Source: Haemonchus contortus (taxonomy: Eukaryota; Nematoda; Chromadorea; Rhabditida; Trichostrongylidae). From it: a stretch of DNA of 64,000 nucleotides. Under the pieces are notes generated by a model that was given only the letters and a program-made list of their open reading frames with translations, had not been told where the DNA came from and did not search any database. The position numbers and the translations under genes were made by a program. Location of the stretch: the NCBI GenBank assembly GCA_000469685.2, contig LS997567.1, forward strand, positions 18,497,899 through 18,561,898. Direction: 5' to 3'. Positions 44,355 through 54,229 of this stretch are shown here, piece after piece. The number at the start of each line of letters is the position of its first letter. Within the stretch, counting starts at the first letter, position 1.

Positions 44355-44955
44355 TTAGGTTGGCATATATTGCTTTCACTGTGTTTGATCCGTTGTTTTT
44401 CGCCATCACGTGCGCGAGAAGTGTGCATGATACTGAGTGTGGTGCAGTAGGATCGAAATTCTCTCGTCGCAGTGAGAGGGACGGTACGCGTGAAGTAATG
44501 TAGCGGAATGCAGCAGCAGGTGAGAAATATAGGAACAAAGGAAACTAACGGAAGAATCATGCCCAAAATAATGATCGCATATCGATTGAGCTCTATGAAG
44601 AGCGCTAGAGCTGTAATAACGGCGAAGCGAATGGTACGCAACAGCAGTATATGGCGAATCGATTACACAAAACCTATCCTACTGCCCGTCCTCCCATAAT
44701 ACTCTTTCGCCATACGGGCTATTACTCGCCCACCCTGCATTTGATGGTCACAATGCCGCACAATTTTCACAAGTTCCTCACACAGGATGAGGTTAGAAAG
44801 GCACTCGACGTTTTTTTTGGGAGGATGGAATCGATATGCTGTATGAGCGTTGGCGTCGAGCAGTGGATGGTGATGGTGCACGCCTCTAATCCTTGGGCTG
44901 GTGTTATTGAGATATTTGCAAACAGTCGGGGAGAAGAACTTTTGCAACAACCTAA
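44355..44955 (+). mobile_element. Mariner deletion derivative, 601 bp, TA-flanked
   Basis: Starts TTAGGTTGGCATATATTGC and ends GCAACAACCTAA, flanked by TA on both sides (44353-44354 and 44956-44957). The head shares TTTTCGCCATCACGTG and TGTGCATGATAC with the 48.1-kb mariner. The tail encodes DEVRKALDVFF, then in another frame EDGIDMLYERWRRAVDGDG, the C-terminus of mariner transposases (DDEDDVRKALDDFF...DGIxKLPERW). Almost all of the catalytic region is missing; about 180 bp in the middle (44440-44690) is unrelated. Confidence 0.85.
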
Positions 44956-45899
44956 TACAGCTGGGATGAGGATTTTGACGCGTGGGGACAGCCTGTTCTT
45001 CGCACGCCATAAATATGTAACATTTATTGCTTCTGAATGTATAAAAATTGATTTCCAGCTGTCACTCCTTCTAGTGAAAACAATCTCTTCGCTGTCATTA
45101 CTTGTAATAAAGATTGCCCGAAACATTAGTGTCTCTATTCTTGAGCTGAACAACTTTTTTTGAATGTGATGATGGGCACGTCCATAAAACGCGCAATGTC
45201 TATCGATTAGTATGTTGTGGGTGGGTTTGAACCAAAATAAATACATACCTTCGCTTCCCATACCAAAAAGCACTCAAATGTTCCTAGAAGAGGCAGATTG
45301 AGAATAGCTCCACCTCACTCTACGTTCTCGCCTCTCTGGATCTCTTTGTATCATTCGGGAGCTGAAAAGCAGCAGCAATATCGGTGTGGAGTAGGATTGA
45401 TCGGGTATTTGTAAATCTTTCATCAATCGCAATAAGTAAAGTGGTTTTTAGTAATAAGAACTTCGAGACCCACGCCAATCTAACCGCAGGGTGTTAATCT
45501 GTTAGGCAGCAGAGTAGGTAGGTTGAATGGGTAGTTGTTACAGTCGACAATGATCCATCGATGCCAGCAGACCTTCAGTGTGATTGATTGAATACTCGAG
45601 AAATAATCATCTTTAGCTGGAGGAGAATCTAAATTTCAAGATCCTTGGCCATTGGGAAGTGCTTTCACAGCAGCACCAGCTGTTCACTAACATCATTTCG
45701 GACACTGGCAACTTGACGAGTATCAACCAGTGGGGCAGGTTGATTTCCACAAAGGATTCTATTGCACAGGACCATATCCACCATCACACAGTTCATTGAA
45801 ATAACCAAGACAATATTTCTCGCATCAGTCGAAGCCGAAAGTAATTACATCAGTTGGTGGATTAAGTTTGCAAGTTTGCAGTGAAAACTGGCCTAATGA
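44956..45899. other. No recognisable feature
   Basis: Minus frames of up to 168 codons (45273-44767) overlap the mariner tail antisense and have no family features. Nothing else is supported. Confidence 0.45.
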
Positions 45900-46240
45900 A
45901 CTGGAGCAAGTCGATGGTTATGCGGAAAGAATGAGCGGATGACCACCCATTACACTCAACGGAACCGTAATATTGGTCTCCGACTCCATTGCGTACCTCA
46001 GTTTACTTATATCCATGGACAACAGCTCGCTTATAGAGAAGATGAGGAGCAGAAGGTGCAGGAGATACGGATAGACGGCACTGGGAGTCATCGAAGAGGC
46101 GGCGCAGCTTGTATGGGACAAGAATATGAGAGCAAACCTACTTGACTTTACGGTATCACCCGCACTCTGCTATTCCGCTTGGACGTAGGCGGAGAACAGG
46201 ACATCTATCAGACGCTGATGACTACTGCCGCACAAAAAGC
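45900..46240 (+). pseudogene. LINE C-terminal fragment
   Basis: In shifting plus frames: VSDSIAYLSLLISMDNSSLI (about 45972), then ALGVIEEAAQLVWDKNMRAN and LLDFTVSPALCYSAWT (46150-46190). This parallels the ELNRRMRAAW...REAT...LRAHLFDSTVLPALCYAAETW block after the RT of RTE-related LINEs, but the sequence differs from both RTE families in this window. It fits the family of the 26-kb endonuclease relic. Confidence 0.62.
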
Positions 46241-46471
46241 GCTGGAGCGGACTTGGTGAAAATCAACCGCAGAGAGCAGAGAATAGAAAATTATTAACCA
46301 AAACGAGCATTCGATTATTGTAGGAAATTCGCACATCCACTATATACCTTGCACATGCTTTCTATAAAAAGGTAATATGGCTCGTTCACTTCCCAGTTTA
46401 CAAGAGCGAGATGGGGAAAGAGGGAGGAAGCAAAGAGTTCATCCAGTTACCTGTCAATTCTTCTCTTTCAG

Positions 46472-46564
46472 TCTAATCAACTAATAGAGTACAACTCACA
46501 TTTGGAGCATCAGTTCAGAAGACAGAGCCAAATCATAGAGGTCATGAAAAGAAAGCTCTCAGAG
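46472..46564 (+). CDS. Coiled-coil gene, exon 3
   Basis: 93 bp, 31 codons, phase 0 at both ends. The acceptor TTCTCTTTCAG is the best in the window and the donor is GTGAGA. Encodes SNQLIEYNSHLEHQFRRQSQ, IIEVMKRKLSE, continuing the Leu/Ile heptads with Glu, Gln, Arg and Lys. In frame with exon 2 if they are joined across the 30-kb gap. An unknown number of exons could lie between. Confidence 0.75.
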
Positions 46565-46679
46565 GTGAGATATTTTCCTTCGCTTCGCGGTCAGTGCTTT
46601 TCTCCATCTTTGGTACCGTTAGTGCAAAACTGAAGCTTTCATCACGCATATTCTCCTTTTCTTCACATGAGCATTTTAG

Positions 46680-46820
46680 CAGATGGTTTTTGCCAATCTA
46701 GTATACAAACTATCCAAAATGAGAGGAGCAGAGATGATTCAAAAACATCTGGACAGCTTCATCGATTCGGCAGAAAATGAAAATAAAATGCTAGCAGAGA
46801 ACTTCTCTCGTATTATCCAG
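46680..46820 (+). CDS. Coiled-coil gene, exon 4
   Basis: 141 bp, 47 codons, phase 0 at both ends; acceptor GCATTTTAG, donor GTGAGC, intron of 115 bp from exon 3. Encodes QMVFANLVYKLSKMRGAEMI, QKHLDSFIDSAENENKMLAE, NFSRIIQ: a helical stretch without Pro and with regular Leu/Ile/Met spacing. With exons 1-3 the partial protein is 135 residues. No compatible exon with strong sites follows before about 53.4 kb. Confidence 0.75.
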
Positions 46821-48088
46821 GTGAGCAAAATCACTTTGCTAACCCTTATGCCTTATTTCTAAAAGAACTAGAACGTATCTCCACTTAAGGTTTAACTGGT
46901 AGGCATCTAAAGCTTTGATTAGTACTCACAAAAGCTGTCGAGTCATAATAATACCATTCTCAATTTTTTATCAATGGAGCTTCCATTCTCTACGGATATA
47001 TTACTAGATGAGAATCCAGTAGTATCAGGGGTCGGATAATTTTGACAAGAATGATATCAAGGGAAAGAGAAACCGTGATGTCCCATTGAATACAAACTTA
47101 GCTGGGCCTAATCTAATAGCAAGAAATGGACCAATTTTTACCGCCGTATGATTTATTACCCTTAATCGGTCCCTATCACTGCACTTATATTTCTAGCCGA
47201 ACGAAATATATCAAAGAGTAAAGTTAGACCTTACATGACAAATGCGTTACGATTTGATTGGTGAATGGTGCTTGCTCTCTGAGGCCTCTTCTATCGTCAA
47301 TGTTCCCATCGTGTCGTCAGTGTTCCCATTCTGCCCCTTCTACTCCTACCAATTCCGAACTCCCCAAGTCCACGGGAGCAGGAGTTATGAATTTCAGCTC
47401 AAACTTTAATTTGCGCGGACCCGCCCCTGTGAGCAGAATCCGACCTCCCACAAATGTTTCCATCCTGCCGCCTGTACTCCGACCAAATTTGAACACTCTA
47501 AGGCCAAATTGACAATTTTCGCGCAAACCCCTACCTTGTGGGAGGAGTGCGGTCCTGCCACCAGTATTTCTACAGCATTTGAGCGTTCTAAGTACACCGG
47601 AATAGAAAATATGAATTTTCACTCAAGCCCACCGGCCCACTGTGAGCGGAGTTCGCATCTGCCGCTCGCCACGAGTGTTTCCATCTACCTCAGAATTCCT
47701 ACTAGATTTGAACGCTCTTGGTCTGCAAGGACAGGGGTTCACGTTTTCCGCTCAAACCCTGCCCATTGTGGGCTGAATCCGGCCTTGCCAGTATATGAGT
47801 AATTCCATCCCGCCATCGGTACTCCTACCAGATTTGAACTTTCTAGGTCCACAGCAGGGACAAAAGTTGTGATTTTTTCGATTAAACACTTTTTCGTGCA
47901 CCCCCCGCCCCGTGTGGGCGGGATACGGTCCTGGATCCTGGCATCATTAGAGTTAACATCTTGCCGCTTATACTCCCACCAATTTCGAACGCTTTATGTC
48001 CACGGGCCCAGAAGTTATGAATATCCGGTAGGACCAGCACACATATACACACTCATACACACAAACACACAGGCATTAGCGCGTTATA
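46821..48088 (+). repeat. Intron start, then composite repeat: head fragment, ~120-bp minisatellite, CA run
   Basis: 46821-47140 shows nothing. 47150-47220 has CGGTCCCTATCACTGCACTT of the composite repeat head. 47280-48030 has about six units marked by CTACCAATTCCGAAC or GATTTGAACGCTCT, GTCCACGGGAGCAGGAG, TTATGAATTT and CGCCCCxTGTGGGCGG; period about 115-145. Then a CACACA-rich stretch (48030-48073) and ATTAGCGCGTTATA, cut by the mariner at 48089. ORFs here are periodic translations. Confidence 0.82.
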
Positions 48089-49231
48089 TTAGGTTGATGC
48101 ATAAGCTTTATTCCCTGTTTGATCTTTCCATATTTCGCTTGCATGGATGTTGGTATTTCGTCATCACGTGTGCGTGACCTGTGCATGATACGCTTTCATC
48201 ACGCTAGCTATCACTCACCCACCTTGCATGTGCAGACGACAATGCCGCACAATCACCACTGTGACAGAATGCACCTGCGCCACAGCCTGCTTTTGCTTCA
48301 CGATTTCGGCTGGTATGCAAAGGAAGCCCATACCAAATACGGCGAGGATGTCATCTCTCACCGCACATGCAAGTCTTGGTTCGCCGAATTCAACAAAAGA
48401 GACTTTTCCAAAAGATGCTACGAGGTCGGCCGATGGAGTTGGATTTGGAGGTACTACGTTCCACCGTGGAGGAGGACCCGTACCTAACCATCAGGAAAAT
48501 AGCGACCATGCTCTGCTATAGTCATCCGAACTAATGTGGACTGGAACAACCCGGCAAAGAAGCAAAACTTGGTCGATGGATCCCACATGAACTGCCCGCT
48601 TATGACCTCTCGAGGAGGGTGGCTACCTGCACTCCTTCCCTCAGTCTCCATAGAAAGTGACTCTCTATTATAACCCTGCGAGGAAGCGGCATCGGGTTCA
48701 CAAAAGATAACAACCAGAAGCCATTCCGAAGGCCGACCTTCACCCCAAGACGGTTCTTCTGTCCTGTTACGTTTGGTGGTCCAGAAGAGGCATGGAAGAC
48801 TGGGATCTGCTGAAGAAGGGACAGACGATTAGCGCTTCCACATACGTTACCCAGCTGCGAAAATCGAAAGATCACGTCGATCGTACTTGTGGATCGAATG
48901 CGGAAATCACTTCCACCATGACAACGCCCGACCTCACATCGCAAAGGCGAACCAGGCCGAGCTGCAGAAGTACGGATGGCTGATTGTCGCCCAGCCCTCC
49001 CCCCCGCAGCGCTGACCATGCTCCTTCCGATTATTGGTGTTCAGCTACCTGCAGCGCTTTCTGGGCGGAAGAAAGTTTGAAACAGAAGATGATGTCAGAA
49101 AGGCACTCGACGACCTCATCAAGTCCAGCCCCCGTCCTTTGGGGTTATGGTGCATGTCTTTGATCTTCAGGTATTGTCAGATATTGAGATATTCATGAAA
49201 AAGTCGGGGGAAAGCTTATACACCAACCCAA
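48089..49231 (+). mobile_element. Mariner element with degraded transposase
   Basis: Ends TTAGGTTGATGCATAAGCTT and AAGCTTATACACCAACCCAA are inverted repeats. Transposase pieces in shifting plus frames: LRHSLLLLHDFGWYAKEAHT, KYGEDVISHRTCKSWFAEFN (N-terminal HTH, intact), NPAKKQN.. and ELPAYDLSRRVATCTPSLSL, HPKTVLLSCYVWWSRRGME-like (about 48740-48795), then HFHHDNARPHIAKANQAELQ-like (about 48905-48965; catalytic Asp) and a C-terminal DDVRKALDDLIK. At least four frameshifts. The pattern is the irritans-type mariner seen in hookworms; I would compare it with the published hookworm element bandit. Target is the TTATA terminal motif of the composite repeat. Confidence 0.85.
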
Positions 49232-49479
49232 TGTGTAGTAGGATATTGCACCACACCGTAAAAATATAGGAAATAAGACGGTGAGTCAAAGACTGGGGAT
49301 AGAGACAAAGAATACATTCAAGAATGTCACTATAGCGCGTCACTACAGCGCGTCTGAGTATACGATCTTGCTGTCCTCTCTTTGGTAGATGTTCAGAGAG
49401 ATTACATCGAAAACGTAATTCGCGATAATTCTGGGAAATCTAGTTTCAGAAGAATAGTGGAAGTGATAGCAAATTCGTC
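49232..49479. other. No recognisable feature
   Basis: A short direct repeat (CACTATAGCGCGT / CACTACAGCGCGT at about 49327-49351) is all I see. Confidence 0.4.
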
Positions 49480-50905
49480 TTTAGTTGTCTTAGCCTTCAA
49501 GATTATTGAACGCTTCATTCACAACCAGCTTACGTTTTGACGGATTCGCCTTCTTCGAAGTGTGTAATTCGGAAATATATACGTGGTTCCTAGGTTACCT
49601 TTTCGAATTACCAGAATACATCAAAAAGGGGAGCAGACCAGAAGCGAATCAAAAAGGGGAGCAAACCAGAAGCGATTAAGCTGACTTGTAATCGACTTGA
49701 GCTGTTTGTCGGCACCCTGAGCCCGAAGTTTCTAACGGCGTATTTATATGTGCTGGGATCCAGAGGTCGGGTCAGAGATTGCTCCAGGTCAGGTCCCTGC
49801 CGCTGGTCGTGCATCGCCCTCGGTACTGATTTATTAGCAAGCTCAGGTAAGTATTTTCACCCGTTACTCCTGCCCCGGGGCCCCGCGGGGGATCGACTGT
49901 GTAGATCAAGGCCCCACAAGTCTGCGAATGACGCGAGCTCCCTTGTAATCGCCACCCATTCGTCCTTGTTGTTGATTTTTGGGTTCTTTGCCGCGACCAA
50001 CAGCGCCTCCAGAGATCTGCGCGCTGAGATATCATCTTCACGAGACAGTATCGTAACACAAACCGTAACACCTCCATTTCCATGGTGCTGTATCTTGTGA
50101 TCACTCAAGGGAGTAAACTTTCTAGACTTTTTGAAACTAACCAAATGCTCCTTCATCATGTTGCAGAGTGACCTTCCCCTTTCTCCTACATATTCCTCAC
50201 CACACAGCTGGCATGTGATGAGATATACGACTCCTGAGATAATACAGTCACCTTCCTTTCCAGAAGGACAATCATACAGGAGAGTGTTGTTATAGTTTGG
50301 CATCTCCGGTGAAAAACGCGCTTTCGAACCAACTGTCTTTTAAGGCTGAGGATGTATTTCGATTACTCTCACACTATCCTGGGAATCAGCTTCCAGGGAG
50401 ACTGGTGCGACTGACAGTTTTCATATCATCTGAAACGAAAGGTACACGTAAGGGCACCTTCATTCGCTCTTCCTCTTGCGCATGTTACATCCTAGCACCT
50501 CTCCTGCGCCACACAGGCTGCCCTCGCAATCATATCCATTTTCCTGCGCAATCCGATGAGCCAGTTCTATGGACTCCGTTCTGGAAACTACTAAAATTAT
50601 GGACTTCAGATGGAACTGCAGAAGCGTTTTGAACATGTTCTTGGGATTGGCAGTTTTCGTCTTCAAAGGATGCACTGAACTGCAGTGGACAAGAATGTTC
50701 TTCTGCTAGGCTTCTTCGGATACCAAGCGAGAATGTTATCTGAACGTTGAGGAAAGCAACCCAGCCCTCTGCCGATTTTTCCCTTGTGAACTTTATGTGT
50801 TCGGACTGCCTATTAAGTAGTTCAAAACGAGTGTCTATCTCAGTTTGAGTGGAACACACGATAAAACGGCCATTGACCGGCAGTATATTAGTGGCCTTCC
50901 GTTTC
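49480..50905 (-). pseudogene. Penelope-like element, minus strand, 5'-truncated
   Basis: Minus strand from 50905. First RT thumb-side sequence: GRFIVCSTQTEIDTRFELLN, SEHIKFTREKSAEGWVAFLN, VQITFSLG. Then, after frameshifts, HPLKTKTANPKNMFKTLL (about 50675) and RIAQENGYDCEG. From 50303: YDCPSGKEGDCIISGVVYLI, TCQLCGEEYVGERGRSLCN, MKEHLVSFKKS, SLEALLVAAKNPKINNKDEW. TCQLCGEEYVGERGR is the GIY-YIG-like signature (usually YIGETGR). The 3' UTR runs to about 49480 and contains a 27-bp direct repeat (CAAAAAGGGGAGCARACCAG) at 49620-49670. Catalytic RT motifs are absent, so the copy is dead. Confidence 0.83.
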
Positions 50906-50929
50906 AACCTTCGACATGGATGCTACAGC

Positions 50930-52110
50930 AGCGCCCGCTTAAACGGCTCCCGCAGTTTCCTCTAGATTCGTTTTTAGAATGGAGTCCATAGAACTGGCTC
51001 ATCGGATTGCGCAGGAGAAAGGATATGGTTGCGATGGGCAGCCTGTGAAGAGAAGCAGAAAGGGGAGCTAGGATGGAACATGCGCACGAGGAAGAGCGAA
51101 TAAAGGTACCCTTCTGTGTACCTTTCGTTCCAGATGATATGAAAACTGTCATTCGCGCCTTTCTTTCTAGAGCTGATCTCCGGAATAGTGGGCGAGTGAT
51201 CGCAATACTCCCTTTCTACCTCAAAAGACAGTTGGTTTGGAACCGCTTCTATAATCGGAGATGCCAAACTGTGATAACACTCTCCTGTATGATTGGCCTT
51301 CTAGAAAGGAAGGTGGCTGTATGATCTCAGGAGTCGTGTATCTCATAACATGATACCCGTGTGGGGAGGAATATGTAGGAGAAAGGGAAGGCCACTCTCC
51401 TTTAGGATAAAAGAGCATTTGGATGGGTTGAGAAAATCTAGAAGGTTCACTCCCAAGTGATCACAGGATACAGCACCATGGAAATGAAGGTGTTACGGTT
51501 TGTGTTACGACACTGTCTCGTAAAGATGATATCCCAGCGCGCAGATCTCTGGAGGCGCTGTTGATCGTGGCAAAGAACCCAAAAATCAACAACAAGGACG
51601 AATGGGTGGCGATTACAAGGGAGCTGACGCCATTCCTAGACTTGTGTGGCCTTGATCTACACAGTCGATCCCCGTGGGCGCCGGGGCAGGGGTGACGGGT
51701 GAAAATACTCGAAACTGCTAATAAATCGATACCAAGGGCGATGCACGACCAGCGGCAGACACCTGATCTCGGACGACCTCATTTCTTAGTTTGCATCCTG
51801 GGGGTGGGTGCTCTCTAGAGCAATCCCTGACTCGACCTCTGGGTCCCAGCACATATAAAAACGCCGTGAGAAACTTTGGGCTCAGGGTGCCGGCAAACAG
51901 CTCTAGTCAATTATAGGGCAGCTTCATCGCTTCTGATCTGCTCCCCTTTAGAATGTTCCTCTTGTAATTCGAAAAGGTAACCTAGGAATCACGAATTTAA
52001 TTTTGACTCACAGGCTCAAAAGAAGGCGAATCCGCCGAAACGTAAGCTGGTTGTGAATAAAGCGCCTAATAGTTCCGTAGGCGAAGACAACTAAAGGCGA
52101 ATTTGCTCTC
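50930..52110 (+). pseudogene. Penelope-like element, plus strand, head-to-head with the previous copy
   Basis: Plus strand. ESIELAHRIAQEKGYGCDGQ (about 50980) is followed by LERNMRTRKSE-like sequence, VPFVPDDMKTVIRAFLSRAD (about 51120), YLKRQLVWNRFYNR (about 51225), the decayed GIY-YIG block (51290-51420), then SLEALLIVAKNPKINNKDEW (51550-51610) and LCGLDLHSRSPWAPGQG. The 3' UTR (51690-52110) mirrors 49860-49480, including CGAAACGTAAGCTGGTTGTG. It starts further downstream in the RT than the minus copy, so the inverted pair is asymmetric. Many stops. Confidence 0.82.
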
Positions 52111-52750
52111 AACATGCCGAGATCAATTGATGGGCGGACATGGAATATTCTGATTGGAAGGGGTAGCCCAGATTAGTGTAAAAAAAAGGCTAAGTAAGCG
52201 CGGAAATCGGCGTATTAACACATATCAGGCTTCAAAAAATTTGTTGTACGAGAAAGTGACGATAGAAGATGCACGGAAGGGGTATTTGGACGAGCTGTTT
52301 AAATCCGGGCGCTATTGCATACAACTGGCTGCAATAAGCTGCCTTCGTGCAATATTTGGGTCCTCGTGTGGATTTTGCATAATCTGCAGCTCTTACAACG
52401 TTAAGAACTCGTTTTCTAAGAATGCCTTGGGTGTGTAAGTCGGGTAAGCCAGTTTTTGGACCCATATTGCACCCTAGCCCCGGTGTTTTCTGACCTATCA
52501 GCGTCCCATAAGCTATCTTTGGGAGACACGTGTACATTCGAGGGAAAAATCCCGAGTACCATTCTTACCGTTCAGTGTGTCTCTATGATAAATACTTTAG
52601 TAAATGCAATAGCTTCGATTTGAGCTTTCGGCAACGGTGGATTAAACCTTCCAGTCTCTATTTTGCTCTTTTATCGTCATTGGAATGAATAGGAAATCAG
52701 GACACTTTCTGAGTGCACTCTCCTTAGGATACACGCAGTGCAACACTCAC
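52111..52750. other. Open frames on both strands, unassigned
   Basis: A minus frame (52537-52232) reads MYTCLPKIAYGTLIGQKTPG, LGCNMGPKTGLPDLHTQGIL, Cys-containing and protein-like; a plus frame (52154-52438) reads INTYQASKNLLYEKVTIEDA. One is probably antisense noise. No acceptor joins the minus frame in phase to the exon at 52877. Confidence 0.25.
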
Positions 52751-52877
52751 CCTCATTAACATGAAAGAATCGCAGAATGTCCAGTGAATACGTAATAGCA
52801 ACGTAGCTCGCTACAAACATGGCTAGAAGACAAACTTTAAATATATGAGTTGAGTAAAGGGCCAATATCATACCCAT
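52751..52877 (-). CDS. Candidate first exon of a minus-strand secretory or type II membrane protein
   Basis: ATG at 52877 on the minus strand begins MGMILALYSTHIFKVCLLAM, FVASYVAITYSLDILRFFHV, NE, then G|GTGAGT: a consensus donor after 127 bp, phase 1. Residues 12-30 are a strong hydrophobic helix (FKVCLLAMFVASYVAITY) after a short N-terminus with one Lys, typical of a signal peptide or signal anchor. No second exon with a compatible acceptor is evident to the left, so the rest is unknown. It may be a pseudogene exon or may lie beyond the Penelope pair. Confidence 0.4.
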
Positions 52878-53425
52878 TTTGATGACAACAACTTGAAATC
52901 CTTGTCAATTTATAGTGAGCACTGACTTTCTAGCACGTACCCTGTCCACTCTCACAGTCCCTCAAAAAAGGAGGGCACTGTATACTATTTTGACTTGCCT
53001 TGTTATGCGCCACGAGGAACTAAGGAAGCTCTGTCGAATGTGTATAGGATCTAGATATGTATGTGCATGCACTTAAGCGCCTTTCACTAAATCGATCACT
53101 TACAAGAGCGGAGTGTTCCGCTACAACCAATAACTATGTGTCATACTTCCGCAATGTTACTATGCAGCGATTGAATTCAAATAGTTTCAACATTACATAT
53201 ATGTATGCTATATTCTATATAAATATATTAGGTTGAGTAAAAAACTTTGATTGACTCTTCATCCCTTCCTAAATTCTTTCGTAGGACCGCTCGGAAAGAC
53301 TTTGTAATGAGTTATGGTAGACCGATCCCTGACCTATACTTTTAGGGGGATACATACGCATTCCATTGTAAGTGCTTCGCAAATATGACTTCAACCTTCA
53401 ACTGTCGTCCGAAGCTGTCTTAAAG
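52878..53425. other. No recognisable feature; possible mariner terminus
   Basis: ATATTAGGTTGAGTAAAAAA at about 53227 resembles the mariner terminus TTAGGTTG but no partner is seen. Confidence 0.3.
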
Positions 53426-53692
53426 CTGTCGTCTATCACGAATTACTGTATGCGCATAATCCACCGACGGCTGTCGCAAATATCTGAAGTGCATCCTGAA
53501 GAGTCATTTCATTTTAACCCACGGGAGCATCGTGACGCAACACCTTCAAGACAAGCAGAGAAGTGGACTACGTCAGAGGAAAGTTTTACTATGTCGTCGG
53601 TGGACATTCTCAGGGAATGCTCTACTTTGGATAACTTACTGAGACTTTCACCGAAACCGCCGAGATTTACGCTTCTCAGCTACAGAGTTTAA
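53426..53692 (+). CDS. Candidate terminal exon
   Basis: An open plus frame ending in TAA at 53690-53692: LSSITNYCMRIIHRRLSQIS, EVHPEESFHFNPREHRDATP, SRQAEKWTTSEESFTMSSVD, ILRECSTLDNLLRLSPKPPR, FTLLSYRV. The frame is preceded by a stop at 53369, so an acceptor must lie between; TCTTAAAG (ending 53425) gives phase 0 and 89 codons, which would fit after exon 4 (46820), but it is a weak acceptor. Ser/Thr/Pro-rich tail and codon choice look natural. It could equally belong to another gene. 53693-54229 holds no AATAAA near the stop and a short (AT)n at 54003. Confidence 0.4.
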   Translation: MSSITNYCMRIIHRRLSQISEVHPEESFHFNPREHRDATPSRQAEKWTTSEESFTMSSVDILRECSTLDNLLRLSPKPPRFTLLSYRV

Positions 53693-54229
53693 CCGACGTC
53701 ATTCGGGGGAGCGTGAAAATGTTTGCCTTTTTTACGACAGCGCTCAACGCATGTTGCGAAATTGTTTTGGCAGTAAATTGCTGAACTTGAAAAGGAAGTG
53801 CTGCCCCATTCTTCTTATTCGTCAGGTCTCGCTGCGTCTGATTACCATTAGTTTTCTTGCTATGAAACATCACTTTCGCGATAGAAATTTTGATGATTGC
53901 TCGGGACTCGAAACTGAGATTTCCAGATTTTTCTAATCGCGGCCGCCGCCGTTCTAAGCTTCAGGAATCAGAAAATGCCGGATCGTTGGTCATATGTTGG
54001 GGATATATATATATATATATATTTCTCTGAATCAATTGCTACATCCTTAAGACCACCTCCAACTGCTTGCATGTAATGGACAGCGGCCCACGACAGCTTC
54101 AGTAATCATCGTAAGAGTTCCCTATCTTTTTGAAGTGATGTATCTGTTTATGCTACGGAAGTCGCAACCTGTTTCACGAGCTTTTTGCCAGATGAAGCTG
54201 CACCCTCCAGTTACGAATGAGCTTGAAAT

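Noticed and set aside
44767..45273. 168-codon minus frame and 170-codon plus frame
   Set aside because: They cover the mariner tail and flanking DNA; the only recognisable part is the transposase C-terminus on plus, which needs a frameshift.
47258..47802. 84-101-codon frames in the minisatellite
   Set aside because: Periodic translation of tandem units; no constraint visible.
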